Of a stretch of DNA of 48,782 nt, positions 23,452 to 32,800 are shown piece after piece. Positions within the stretch are counted from its first letter, which is position 1; every line of letters begins with the position of its first letter. The notes beneath the pieces are model-generated. The model made no database searches. It worked only from the letters and a program-made list of their open reading frames with translations, and was not told the origin of the DNA. Source of the stretch: Bacteroidales bacterium (GTDB lineage: Bacteria; Bacteroidota; Bacteroidia; Bacteroidales; F082); the NCBI GenBank assembly GCA_017530365.1, contig JAFXMK010000030.1, positions 1-48,782 of the forward strand. The letters run 5' to 3'. Position numbers and translations under genes: made by a program.

Positions 23452-23525
23452 TGGTCCCACTAGGGCTTGAACCTAGGACCTACTGATTATGAGTCAGTTG
23501 CTCTAACCAACTGCGCTATGGGACC
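23452..23525 (-). tRNA. tRNA with CAU anticodon, probably tRNA-Ile2 (otherwise elongator Met)
   Basis: 74 bases. The acceptor is GGTCCCA/TGGGACC with A73; the anticodon stem is ACTGA/TCAGT with loop CTCATAA, anticodon CAT; the T arm is CTAGG-TTCAAGC-CCTAG. Three GC pairs of the initiator anticodon stem are absent, so this is not tRNA-fMet. C4-G69 and C5-G68 are both present; from memory these are recognised by TilS, which converts CAU to lysidine in tRNA-Ile2, so Ile2 is favoured over Met. The D stem has one G-A mismatch (12-23). CCA is not encoded. Confidence 0.9.
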
Positions 23526-23564
23526 GCAACGCCCTTGTGGGATTGCGGGGCAAAGATACAAATA

Positions 23565-24542
23565 TTATTGAAATTGCAGCTCGATTTCTTGAAGAATATC
23601 TTCCACCTCGTTTGCCGTCTTGGCTTCCATGAGCTTGATCTTATAAGGCTTGAAATTGGGTAAGCCCTTGAAATAGCTGCCCCAGTGCTTGCGGATCTCC
23701 ATCACGGCGATGTGTTCTCCCTTCCAAGCTACCGAACGCTCCAGCTGTATCTTGGCAATGCGCACACGTTCATGCAAATCGGGCTTAGCAAGTTCTTCCC
23801 CAGTCTCCAGATAATGCCTGATCTCCCTAAAGATCCATGGATTGCCGTAGGTGGCGCGCCCGATCATCAAAGCATTAACACCATAGGTGTCTTTGTAATG
23901 TTTCGCCGATGGCCCGTTCACGATATCGCCGTTGCCGATAATGGGGATGTGCATCCGGGGATTGTCTTTCACTGCTCCGATCAACGTCCAGTCGGCAGGC
24001 TCGCTGTATTTGGTGGTGCGCAACCTTCCGTGGATGGTCAATGCAGCGATGCCAGCATCCTGCAAGCGCTCCGCAATGTCAACGATCTCCTTGTGCGCCT
24101 CATCGTACCCCAGCCGTGTCTTTACGGTGACCGGTATATTGACAGCTTTCACCACCGCCTCGGTGATGGCCACCATCTTCGGAATGTCGTTCATGATGCC
24201 TGATCCCGCACCCTTGGAAGCCACTTTCTTCACTGGGCAACCGAAATTGATATCGATTAAGTCAGGATGGGCGGTCTCGGCATATTTTGCAGCCTCCACC
24301 ATGGGCTCTACCGCATTGCCGAAGATCTGTACGCCAAAAGGCCTTTCGAACTCGTCGAAATCAAGCTTCTTGATGCTTTTCACGCTGTCGCGGATCAAGC
24401 CGTCGGAAGAGATGAACTCGGAATAAACCAGATCAGCCCCAAACAGCTTGCACACATGACGAAAAGGAGGGTCGGAGACATCCTCCATAGGAGCCAGCAA
24501 TAGTGGATAATGCTCAAATTCCAAGTTGGCAATCTTGTACAT
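23565..24542 (-). CDS. dusB: tRNA-dihydrouridine synthase (DusB family)
   Basis: 325 residues. This FMN enzyme reduces uridine to dihydrouridine in tRNA D-loops. The TIM barrel opens with LLLAPMEDVSDPPFR; the catalytic Cys is C102 in DINFGCPVKKVASKGAGSG; PVTVKTRLGYD and ALTIHGR-T bind substrate and FMN; IPIIGNGDI and GVNALMIGRATYGNPWIF are typical of DusB. It lies 39 bases downstream in sense from its own promoter region and next to a tRNA gene. Paralogue assignment (DusB rather than A or C) rests on the GCPVKKV motif and length. Confidence 0.93.
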   Translation of the reverse strand: MYKIANLEFEHYPLLLAPMEDVSDPPFRHVCKLFGADLVYSEFISSDGLIRDSVKSIKKLDFDEFERPFGVQIFGNAVEPMVEAAKYAETAHPDLIDINFGCPVKKVASKGAGSGIMNDIPKMVAITEAVVKAVNIPVTVKTRLGYDEAHKEIVDIAERLQDAGIAALTIHGRLRTTKYSEPADWTLIGAVKDNPRMHIPIIGNGDIVNGPSAKHYKDTYGVNALMIGRATYGNPWIFREIRHYLETGEELAKPDLHERVRIAKIQLERSVAWKGEHIAVMEIRKHWGSYFKGLPNFKPYKIKLMEAKTANEVEDILQEIELQFQ

Positions 24543-24558
24543 CTGATGTTTTTTGTTG

Positions 24559-24576
24559 CAAAAATACGTACTTTTG
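24559..24576. promoter_or_regulatory. Overlapping divergent promoters, dusB / CPBP protease gene
   Basis: Leftward TATTTTTG (24566-24559) for dusB and rightward TACTTTTG (24569-24576) for the CPBP gene are separated by two bases, so the two polymerases would compete. The -33 boxes are unclear. Confidence 0.5.
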
Positions 24577-24596
24577 CATTTTAAAAGTCACTTGTT

Positions 24597-25457
24597 ATGG
24601 ATGAATTCAAGAAAAACCTCAAGGAATCGACGGGTTTGCGCATCTTCATCTATCTGATTGCTTTGCTGGTCTGCTCCTTGGTTGGTGCAGCGGTGACCAT
24701 GTTCTTGATGGGCGACATCACGCAGATGAAGATCGGTCAGGGTATCAGCTCGGCAATGATATTCATTGTACCGCCTATGATTCTCTATGCCTTCACACGG
24801 CATCAGCCCATGCGTGAACTGGGCTTCAGGAAGCCTAACTCGGCATGGCTGCTGCTCATCGGCGTTGTCTTGATGTTCGTCTCTCTTCCCTTGACCAATC
24901 TCCTCACTTCATGGAACGAAAAGATGAATTTCGGTGCCGCTTTTGAATCGCTTGAAGCCCTGCTGCAACAATTGGAGGAAACTGCAGGTGACCTCACGGA
25001 ACGTATGCTTCAGGTGGATTCGTTTAGCGGCCTGCTGTTCAACTTGTTGGTCATCGCTTTGATTCCAGCCATCGGCGAGGAACTGACCTTCAGGGGCGTT
25101 TTGCAACAGGCACTGACTAGGAGATGCAACGTCCACGTGGCAGTGTTCCTTTCCGCTTTCATCTTCTCCTTCATCCATTTCCAATTCTACGGTTTTCTGC
25201 CTAGGATGTTCCTCGGCCTCCTTTTGGGATATCTGTTCTATTATTCGGGTTCCCTTTGGACGAGTATCCTGATGCATTTTGTCAATAATGGTGCGGCAGT
25301 CGTAGTGGCGTATTTGGACTATAAAGGCCAAATTGATGTGGATATAGACCATTTCGGAGCCACCTCCAATGTCTGGCTGCTAGGTGCCAGTTTGGTCGTT
25401 ACCGTCGGATTAATCATTCTTAGCGCAAAATTCAAAAATAAATATGGAAGACAATAA
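24597..25457 (+). CDS. CPBP-family intramembrane metalloprotease (CAAX protease-like)
   Basis: 286 residues with about seven or eight membrane helices. Motif 1 is E161-E162-L-T-F-R166 (GEELTFRGVLQQAL); motif 2 contains the His in FIFSFIHFQFYGFLPRM; motif 3 lies in SILMHFVNNGA. These are the Glu/His zinc or glutamate protease residues of the CAAX/Rce1-like family (ABI domain). Substrates are unknown in Bacteroidota. It overlaps the start of thiL by 14 bases, so the two are translated from one message. Confidence 0.88.
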   Translation: MDEFKKNLKESTGLRIFIYLIALLVCSLVGAAVTMFLMGDITQMKIGQGISSAMIFIVPPMILYAFTRHQPMRELGFRKPNSAWLLLIGVVLMFVSLPLTNLLTSWNEKMNFGAAFESLEALLQQLEETAGDLTERMLQVDSFSGLLFNLLVIALIPAIGEELTFRGVLQQALTRRCNVHVAVFLSAFIFSFIHFQFYGFLPRMFLGLLLGYLFYYSGSLWTSILMHFVNNGAAVVVAYLDYKGQIDVDIDHFGATSNVWLLGASLVVTVGLIILSAKFKNKYGRQ

Positions 25458-26499
25458 AAACACTGAACGTACTGAACTTGACGAACTGGGCGAATTTGGC
25501 TTGATTGACCGCGTGACCGAGGACTTCCCGTTGCGGAATGCCTCCAGCCTGAAAGGTGTCGGCGATGATGCCGCTGTCATCAACCACGAAGGCTATCGCA
25601 CTTTGGTTTCCGTTGACTTGTTGGTAGAGGGAATCCATTTCGACATGACCTATACCCCATTGAAGCATTTGGGTTACAAGGCTGCCGTGGTCAACTTCTC
25701 CGACATCTATGCCATGAACGGCACGCCAACTCAAATTGTAGTAGGCTTGGGCATCTCCAACCGTTATTCGGTGGAAGCCCTGGACGAGCTCTATGCGGGC
25801 ATCCGTCTGGCTTGTGAGGCCTACAACGTCGATCTGGTCGGAGGTGACACCACTTCGAGCCGTTCGGGACTGGTGATTTCCATCACGGTGATTGGTATGG
25901 CGAAAGAGGAAGATGTGGTCTATCGCAGCGGTGCGCAACCCAACGACCTGCTTTGTGTGAGCGGCGACCTCGGTGGTTCCTATATGGGCTTACTGATATT
26001 GGAAAGGGAAAAAGCCGAATACCTGGCTAACCCCAACATGCAGCCACAGCTCAGCGGGTTCGACTATGTGCTGGAACGCCAATTGAAGCCTGAAGCCCGC
26101 AAGGACGTGGTGGCAAGGCTGAAAACACTGGGCATCAAGCCGACTTCCATGATTGACATTTCCGATGGGTTGGCCTCTGAGATCCTGCATCTTTGCAAGG
26201 AATCGGGTGTGGGTTGTCAACTCTATGAGAATAAAATCCCTTTGGATCCTTCCACTTCGAAGATCGCTAAGGATTTCCAGATTGTGCCTAGTGTGGCTGC
26301 CTTGAACGGTGGTGAGGATTACGAGTTGCTTTTTACCATCAACCAGAAAGACTATGAGAAGATTCAGCAGATGTCGGATGACGTGACTGTGATTGGCTAT
26401 ATGACGCCCGACAAGGGCATCGCTGAGCTGATTACCCCCGACAACCATGTTATCCCGTTGAAAGCACAGGGGTGGGACCATTTTAAAGTTGGGAGTTAG
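25444..26499 (+). CDS. thiL: Thiamine-monophosphate kinase
   Basis: 351 residues. It phosphorylates thiamine monophosphate to thiamine diphosphate, the cofactor used by the PFOR of this window and others. The AIRS/PurM-like N-terminal domain shows KGVGDDAAVI, VSVDLLVEGIHFD and KAAVVNFSDIYAMNG; GGDTTSSRSGLVISITVIG and the C-terminal MIDISDGLASEILHL and NGGEDYELLFTI complete the family motifs. It starts within the CPBP gene (14-base overlap). The last three residues (VGS) and the stop codon are supplied by a TTAGGAG-type repeat that continues into uvrC. Confidence 0.95.
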   Translation: MEDNKNTERTELDELGEFGLIDRVTEDFPLRNASSLKGVGDDAAVINHEGYRTLVSVDLLVEGIHFDMTYTPLKHLGYKAAVVNFSDIYAMNGTPTQIVVGLGISNRYSVEALDELYAGIRLACEAYNVDLVGGDTTSSRSGLVISITVIGMAKEEDVVYRSGAQPNDLLCVSGDLGGSYMGLLILEREKAEYLANPNMQPQLSGFDYVLERQLKPEARKDVVARLKTLGIKPTSMIDISDGLASEILHLCKESGVGCQLYENKIPLDPSTSKIAKDFQIVPSVAALNGGEDYELLFTINQKDYEKIQQMSDDVTVIGYMTPDKGIAELITPDNHVIPLKAQGWDHFKVGS

Positions 26500-26526
26500 G
26501 AGTTAGGAGTGAAGAGTGAGGAGTTA
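26487..26526 (+). repeat. TTAGGAG-type repeat spanning the thiL end and uvrC start
   Basis: Degenerate heptamers GTTGGGA, GTTAGGA, GTTAGGA, GTGAAGA, GTGAGGA, GTT. It contains the thiL stop (26497-26499) and the GTG taken as the uvrC start (26509). A closely similar segment is at 44014-44050 on the other strand. Confidence 0.75.
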
Positions 26527-28320
26527 AAAACGATTCTAAAAATAATCCCGAACAAACCAGGGGTTTACCGTTACTATGACAGTGACGGCAACCTTATCTA
26601 TGTGGGTAAGGCGAAGAACCTCAAACGCCGTGTATCCAGCTATTTCAACAAGGAACAAACGGGTAAGACCCGAGTATTGGTGTCGCGAATCGCCGATATC
26701 AAGTTCATCGTGGTCGAGTCGGAATCGGAAGCCTTGCTGCTGGAAAACAACCTCATTAAGCAATATAAGCCGCGTTACAACATCATGCTCAAGGATGACA
26801 AGACCTATCCGTGGATCTGTGTAAAAAACGAGCCTTTTCCGAGGGTTTTCCTGACGCGCAAGAAGCTGAATGACGGTTCGGACTATTACGGTCCATATCC
26901 ATCGGTGAGAACGGCTCACGTACTTTTGGATTTGCTGGGGCAGGTGTATCAGATCCGCTCTTGCAAGACGACCCTGACCGAGCCCAATATTGAAAAAGGG
27001 AAGTACCGTGTGTGCCTTGACTACCATATCCACAAATGTGCGGGCCCTTGCGTGGGAAATGTCTCCCTTGACGCCTATCGCCAAATGATTGCCGAGGTGA
27101 AGGAAGTGATTCGGGGCAACTTGCAGGGTGTGTTGAGGGACTTGAAAGCCCAGATGATGGATTATGCCTCGCGGATGGAGTTTGAGGAGGCTCAGCTGAT
27201 CAAGGAGAAGTATGAGCTGCTGGAGAACTACCGCAGCCGATCCACCGTTGTCAGCTCCACCATCCATAATGTGGATGTATTCTCATACGTGGATGCCGAG
27301 AGTCTGTTCTATGTGAACTACATGAAGGTGGCTGAAGGTGCCGTGGTGCAGGCGCACACCGTGGAAATCAAACGTAAGCTCGACGAGTCGGCGGAAGAGC
27401 TGCTTTCGTTAGCTGTTATTGAGCTTCGTGGTCAGTTTGAGAGCACTTCCAAAGAGGTGGTCTTGCCAATGAAACTCGATTTTGATTTGGGCGGCGTTGA
27501 GGTCACTGTGCCGCAGCGGGGCGACAAGATGAAGCTCTTGGAGCTGTCCCGTCGCAATGCGTTACAGTATAAGATGGATTTGGAGAAACAGCGCACCTTG
27601 GTTGATCCAGAACGGCATCAGAAACGAGTGCTCAACCAACTGAAGGAGATGTTGCATCTTCCTGTGGTCCCTGAGGTCATCGAGTGTTTTGACAATTCCA
27701 ATTTCCAAGGGGATTATCCTGTGGCGGCCATGGTGCAGTTTGTCAACGGTAAGCCTAACAAGAACGCCTATAGGCATTATAACATCAAGACGGTGGTGGG
27801 CGCTGACGATTACGCTTCGATGAAAGAGGTGGTGTGGCGCCGTTATTCAAGGTTGCTGGAAGAGGAGAAGCTTTTGCCTGACCTCATTGTAACCGATGGC
27901 GGCAAAGGGCAGATGGAGGTGGTACGGCAGGTGGTCGAGGATGAATTGCATGTGGATATCGCCATTGCGGGATTGGTGAAGGATGACAAGCACCGCACTC
28001 GGGAGTTGCTTTATGGTTTTCCGCCTAAGGTGGTGGGCATCAAGCCAGACTCCGAGGTTTTCAAGCTGATGACCTTCCTTCAGGACGAGGTGCATCGCTT
28101 TGCCATCACACATCATCGCAAGAAATTTGAGAAGGGCTTCATGCATTCTGAGTTGGCCGATATCAAAGGTATCGGAAAGGCTACGGCTGAGAAGCTGTTG
28201 CTGGAACTGAAGTCCGTAAAAGCAATCAAGGAAGCCTCGCTCGAGAGCTTGACTTCCTTGATTGGTATGGCAAAGGCGAAGCTAGTCTTCGCACATTTCC
28301 ATCACATTACTGCAACTTGA
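26509..28320 (+). CDS. uvrC: Excinuclease ABC subunit C
   Basis: 603 residues; the incision subunit of nucleotide excision repair. The GIY-YIG nuclease is N-terminal (PGVYRYYDSDGNLIYVGKAKNLKRRVSSYF). The UVR motif follows (about 200-235), then the UvrC RNase H-like nuclease domain (ECFDNSNFQGDYPVAAMV, LPDLIVTDGGKGQMEVV) and a C-terminal HhH region (DIKGIGKATAEKLL). The start is a GTG inside a heptamer repeat: no ATG or TTG exists in frame between the preceding in-frame stop (26497) and the GIY-YIG core. The first six codons are therefore repeat sequence. The 3' end overlaps the convergent tonB gene by 14 bases. Confidence 0.95.
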   Translation: MKSEELKTILKIIPNKPGVYRYYDSDGNLIYVGKAKNLKRRVSSYFNKEQTGKTRVLVSRIADIKFIVVESESEALLLENNLIKQYKPRYNIMLKDDKTYPWICVKNEPFPRVFLTRKKLNDGSDYYGPYPSVRTAHVLLDLLGQVYQIRSCKTTLTEPNIEKGKYRVCLDYHIHKCAGPCVGNVSLDAYRQMIAEVKEVIRGNLQGVLRDLKAQMMDYASRMEFEEAQLIKEKYELLENYRSRSTVVSSTIHNVDVFSYVDAESLFYVNYMKVAEGAVVQAHTVEIKRKLDESAEELLSLAVIELRGQFESTSKEVVLPMKLDFDLGGVEVTVPQRGDKMKLLELSRRNALQYKMDLEKQRTLVDPERHQKRVLNQLKEMLHLPVVPEVIECFDNSNFQGDYPVAAMVQFVNGKPNKNAYRHYNIKTVVGADDYASMKEVVWRRYSRLLEEEKLLPDLIVTDGGKGQMEVVRQVVEDELHVDIAIAGLVKDDKHRTRELLYGFPPKVVGIKPDSEVFKLMTFLQDEVHRFAITHHRKKFEKGFMHSELADIKGIGKATAEKLLLELKSVKAIKEASLESLTSLIGMAKAKLVFAHFHHITAT

Positions 28321-28984
28321 AGTTGACAGGCAGGTTGTAGCTTACACGTACAGCCTTACCACGCTGTTTGCCAGCTTTCCATTTAGGCATGGCTTTCACG
28401 ACACGCACAGCTTCTTCGTCGCATCCACCGCCGAGTGAACGAAGCACTTGGACATTGGAGACGGAGCCGTCAGGTTCAACAACGAAGGTGATGAACACAC
28501 GGCCTTGGATGCCGCTTTCACGAGCCATCTGAGGATACTTGATGTTCTTGGCAAGATAGTCGGCGAGTTTGGTCATGCCGCCAGGGAACTCGGGCATTTC
28601 TTCCACGATGGTGAACACCTCGGCTTCCACGACTTCTTCCTCTACGACTTCAGGGGCCACATACTCTTCAATGACTTCGTTTTGGTCAACTTCAGCGTTG
28701 ATGTTGACGTCTTCAACTTCAACGTCGTCTTCCACGATGGTCAATTGAGTGGTTTGTTTGGGAACTTCCACAGGTTGAGGTTTGGGCTGATCCTGCTTGG
28801 TGATCTCCACCATTTCTTCGTCAAGGACTTCCACGGTTCTGCCGATGTCGGCGAGTTCACGTTTGTCGTAGCTCTTGATCTCAAATACGACCCAAGCTAC
28901 GGCAAGAGCGATGATCAAGCCGATCTGGGTGAACATCAACTTTCTGTTCTCAAGATTCGCTTTAGGTGATTTTTTCTCTTCCAT
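28307..28984 (-). CDS. tonB: Energy transducer TonB
   Basis: 225 residues. A short basic cytoplasmic start leads to one membrane helix (about 18-36, IGLIIALAVAWVVFEI). The periplasmic linker is mostly acidic (EVEDVNINAEV, EEYVAPEVVEEEVVEAEV) with a short Pro/Lys part; this acidic style is common in Bacteroidota. The C-terminal TonB domain (about 130-225) has MPEFPGGMTKLADYLAKNI, YPQMARESGIQGRVFITFVV and the end VSYNLPVNFKLQ. It transmits the ExbB/ExbD proton-motive energy to outer-membrane SusC/TonB-dependent receptors. A small hairpin (TTCGCAT/ATGCGAA, 29004-29027) lies in its leader. It follows vanZ by 55 bases on the same strand. Confidence 0.95.
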   Translation of the reverse strand: MEEKKSPKANLENRKLMFTQIGLIIALAVAWVVFEIKSYDKRELADIGRTVEVLDEEMVEITKQDQPKPQPVEVPKQTTQLTIVEDDVEVEDVNINAEVDQNEVIEEYVAPEVVEEEVVEAEVFTIVEEMPEFPGGMTKLADYLAKNIKYPQMARESGIQGRVFITFVVEPDGSVSNVQVLRSLGGGCDEEAVRVVKAMPKWKAGKQRGKAVRVSYNLPVNFKLQ

Positions 28985-29039
28985 GGTTATAGTATTTTTG
29001 ATATTCGCATATTTTTTGCGATGCGAAATTACTAATTAT

Positions 29040-29453
29040 TTATTTATGAAACGAAGCATTTTTCAAAATATTTCCGTTTCGATAGAAAAAATAAAAAAGA
29101 ACCACCCCGATGATGCTGCCAACGACATCGGCGATCCAATCGTAAACGCTGCCAATCCTTGATGGGATAAGGGTTTCCTGCATGACTTCAGTGAGGGCGC
29201 CGAACACGATGCTGATGGCGAGGGTTAGCCATAATGCCTTGCGTTGGTAGGCTTTCCCCTTTTCCTGATATTGTTTGCGGTAGCCCCAAAGTGTAATGAA
29301 AGCAAAGCCCAGATACATCAGCAGATGTCCTACCTTGTCAAGGCCGATTTTGGGATTTACCTTGGGAAAACAAGAACCCGGCAGTCCTGTAAGCAGTAGG
29401 ATCACCACTGCACAAAGGACTCCCGGGTAACTATTTCTTGTGAATCTGTCCAA
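29040..29453 (-). CDS. VanZ-like family membrane protein
   Basis: 137 residues with four membrane helices: about 10-24, 43-59 (HLLMYLGFAFITLWGY), 73-90 and 107-125. The VanZ-family landmarks DKVGHLLMYLGF and FGALTEVMQETLIPSRIGSVYDWIADVVGSIIG are clear. VanZ in enterococci confers low teicoplanin resistance; in Bacteroidota the role is unknown. It lies eight bases after gcvH and belongs to the ruvA-sprA-gcvH-vanZ run, an order I recognise from other Bacteroidota. Confidence 0.88.
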   Translation of the reverse strand: MDRFTRNSYPGVLCAVVILLLTGLPGSCFPKVNPKIGLDKVGHLLMYLGFAFITLWGYRKQYQEKGKAYQRKALWLTLAISIVFGALTEVMQETLIPSRIGSVYDWIADVVGSIIGVVLFYFFYRNGNILKNASFHK

Positions 29454-29461
29454 AGGGGAGA

Positions 29462-29851
29462 TTACTTGATCTTTTCTTCGTAAGCGGCAGCATCGAGGAG
29501 GTTGTCCATGTCAGCGATGTTGCTCACTTTGATCTTCAGCATCCAGCCTTCACCGTAAGGATCGGTGTTGACAAGCTTTGCGTTCTCTTCGTCAGCCAGG
29601 GTTTCGTTGACTTCAACGATTTCGCCAGCGACGGGCATCATCAGTTCGGCTGAGGTCTTCACGGCTTCAACGGCGCCGAAGACTTCCTCTGCGTCGAGGG
29701 TCTCTCCGACGAGGTCGGGATCGATGTCGATAAAGGTGATGTCACCCAGTTCATGTTGTGCGTAATCAGTGATGCCGATGTAGCCGAATTCGCCTTCCAG
29801 ACGGATCCATTCATCGTCTTTCGTGTACTTCAGGTTTGATGGAATGTTCAT
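29462..29851 (-). CDS. gcvH: Glycine cleavage system H protein
   Basis: 129 residues, the family length. It shuttles the methylamine intermediate on a lipoyl arm between the P, T and L proteins. The lipoylated lysine is K65 in GAVEAVKTSAELMMPVAGEI; GYIGITDYAQHELGDITFID precedes it. None of gcvP, gcvT or lpd is near. It lies 38 bases after sprA on the same strand, a conserved neighbourhood in Bacteroidota rather than a metabolic operon. Confidence 0.96.
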   Translation of the reverse strand: MNIPSNLKYTKDDEWIRLEGEFGYIGITDYAQHELGDITFIDIDPDLVGETLDAEEVFGAVEAVKTSAELMMPVAGEIVEVNETLADEENAKLVNTDPYGEGWMLKIKVSNIADMDNLLDAAAYEEKIK

Positions 29852-29889
29852 TTTTTTATTGTTGTTAATTGTTAAGGTTTGCTATTTCT

Positions 29890-32800
29890 TTATTGTGCCA
29901 AATTGAATCGGAACATCATGCCGGCAAAGGTCGTTGACGTCGGGAAGGAAGTCGAAACGAATGGCGTGTTCATGTCGCGTTTGAAGAAGACTTGTGCACT
30001 CAAACGGGTGCTGAACTGGTAGTCGCCGGTGATATAGATGTTGATCTTGTTTTGTCCAGCCGACACTTGGTTGTTGTTCTCATCGATACGCCGGAGGATG
30101 GTCTTGTCCTTCTTGAATCCCAAGTCGACTTTCAGCACCAAATCGTTCTTGACGGTCTTCCTGCTGTTGTTGCCTGTCAATGATCTGATGTTGAAGCTGA
30201 GGCCTTTGATGCGATAACCGGCACCAACCACGATCTCTCTGCTGTTGACTTCGGTCAGTTGGTTGTTGGAGAAACTCATTGTCAGTGATCTTGACAACTT
30301 GTATTGAGCGTTGCAGGTCAGGGAATTTTGGAAGCCCACATCCACACCGATCAAAGGCATGAACTGTTCGTTGAGCACCATCTGGTTGATGTCGATCTTC
30401 GGTATGATGTTGGATGAATTCTCGTATGTCTGAATGGTGTTGTTGGCATCATAATAGACATTGCTAGCCCAGTTGCTGATGGTATAGGTCGAGCGGTAGG
30501 AGTGTGTGATGTTGATCGTCTTGAAGACGGAAGCAATTGACGGGATGTTGGACAATCCGTTATAGCTCAACGTCCAGTTCGGGAGCGGTATCTTTTGGAA
30601 GGGGGTCAGCTTGATCTTGGAAGCGTCCTGTCCGGAGTAGGCCGAGAGGAAGGAGTACAACAGGACTTCCATGGATGAGGCGTTATAACCACGTGGGAAA
30701 TAATCCCCAGCAATGGTATCGAAGTAATATTGGTTGACGTTGGAGACCCACATCGGATTATCTTTGGCGATACGGTCGGCGATCACGGCCCTGTTAGCAA
30801 GCATCTGGTCGAAGATGGGTGATCCGTCGTTTTCGTTACCGTAGTCTTTGGTGAAGGCAGTCTTGATCAGCATGGTCGAGGAGGTGAAGTTGCCGCCATT
30901 GGTGGGGGTAAAGATCTCGAAATCGCCGAATGAGTTGGCCCTGAAATATTGTTGGAAATTCTCCGCATAGGTCATGTTACCTTGTAGATCAAGTTTCAAT
31001 CCCGGCAACGGTTCGCAGTTGACGCGGTAGTTGAAGGTCTCAGTGCTTCTCCTGATATAAGGATCGCTCAAGATGGAGTCAAGTGTCAACCATCCGCTCT
31101 CCACCGCTTTGTCATAAATATGTCCAGGCATTCCAAATGCGAATTCCCAGCCTGGTGCCCACTCTCCTTTGCTCATGCCAAAGTATTTTGGTTTGGGCAA
31201 GAACCCTGGCAAGGTCTGACCTCCGTTGATGGAATAAGTGGCAGTGGCTTTCTTTACCATTGTCAATATTCTTAAAGTGCCGTCCAACAAGATATTGCCT
31301 TTTATTTCATTATCCTTGTTTTTCATCGAAGTGCTGTCAGACGCCTGCTTTTTGGATGATTTCTTGTCGCCTTGTGAGTTGTTGCTCCTTTTGGCAGGGG
31401 TGTTGAGCTTTTTCAGATAAGGAATGGAATTGTAGATCTTGGTGAAGTCGAGGGTCCCGTTGCCTTGGATGGTATGTGAGTTTTCGATGGTATTGCCCAA
31501 TCGGTTTTGGATGGATTGTGCAGAAGCAGTCCAGAAATACTGTCCCTGATAGCTCGCAGTAGCACTGACCCAATTCAACAACGGAAGTTTGTTGATGGGG
31601 ATGGTATAGTTGACATGGACGTTTTGCTGGAATCTCGACATGGTGCCAAGGTTAAGCAGTTCGTTCTTGATGGTGTCGCGGTTGAGTTTCCATTCTTCGG
31701 TGCCTTTGTCAGGATTTCCTGCTGGCTCATAGACGTAGGCTTGTGCTTGTGCTGAATACTCCAAACTCAATCCTTTAGTTAGGTCATACCTGAACTGGAA
31801 GTCGCGATTCCAGTCCCATTGCTTGGAATAGGTGGGGTTGATGATGATTTCTCCGCCGCTCTTGTTACGCATCAGCTTTTCTGAATAGAAGCGGTTCATC
31901 TCAGTGTTGAAAGAGATGCTCTTTGGCAGGTAGTAGAAGTTGATGTCTTTGATTAAGGCGAGATAGGATTTTGATGCCCATTTTGCCTTGGCGAACGGGG
32001 TGACGTTCTTGGGGTTGTTTACAAAGTTGTAACCCAAGCTGCCTCGATAAGTCTTCTGATTGAAGTATTGGATATCTGTGTTCTCTTGGTTGGTCTCGCT
32101 ATAGGAGAAGGAGAGGTTGAAGTTCTCGATGTCATAGATGTGGACGGTGGGAAGGTTGCCGCGACCAACACCTCTGTTGTTTGGATCTCGTGGATTGCTC
32201 GGCTTCTCATCGGGTTTGTTGTCGCTCCGTTTGTTGCGGTTCCTTTGGGTGCGCTCTTTTCTGACATTCATCAAGTTGATGTTCTTGTATTGTGTCATGT
32301 TGTGCACGATGGAGGTTAGCGAGTCTCTTTCTCTCTGAGTGTTCAGGAGTGAGAGTGCGTCGTTGAGCTTGACATCGGGGTCGTATGGGTTATACAGCGG
32401 AGTTGTCACGTTTTTACCATAGTCAATGTGTAATGGGACCTTGAGGCCTGTGTTTTCAACAAACTTGCCAAGCTCGAGGTCAGTTGAGACACTGAATTGG
32501 GAATTGGCCTCAAAGGTGTTGTCGATGATGTCGCTGTCGAGCGCACCGAAACCAGCCGACCGGTAGGATCCACTGACTACTACACGTCCGAGGTCGGCCA
32601 ATGTGGCTTCCATGCGTCCTGTTCCGGCATAGCCGCCATTGCTGCTCAGGTCGGTGAGACGCAGCTCGTTGATCCAGATGACCGCACTCTTGCTCTCGCC
32701 ATCGTCGTTCATGTTCTCGAGGCTTTGACGTTTGGGATTCCTGACACCGATCATGATGGCTTCCACGTCGCTGATGCTCGGGTTACCAATAACCTTGACA

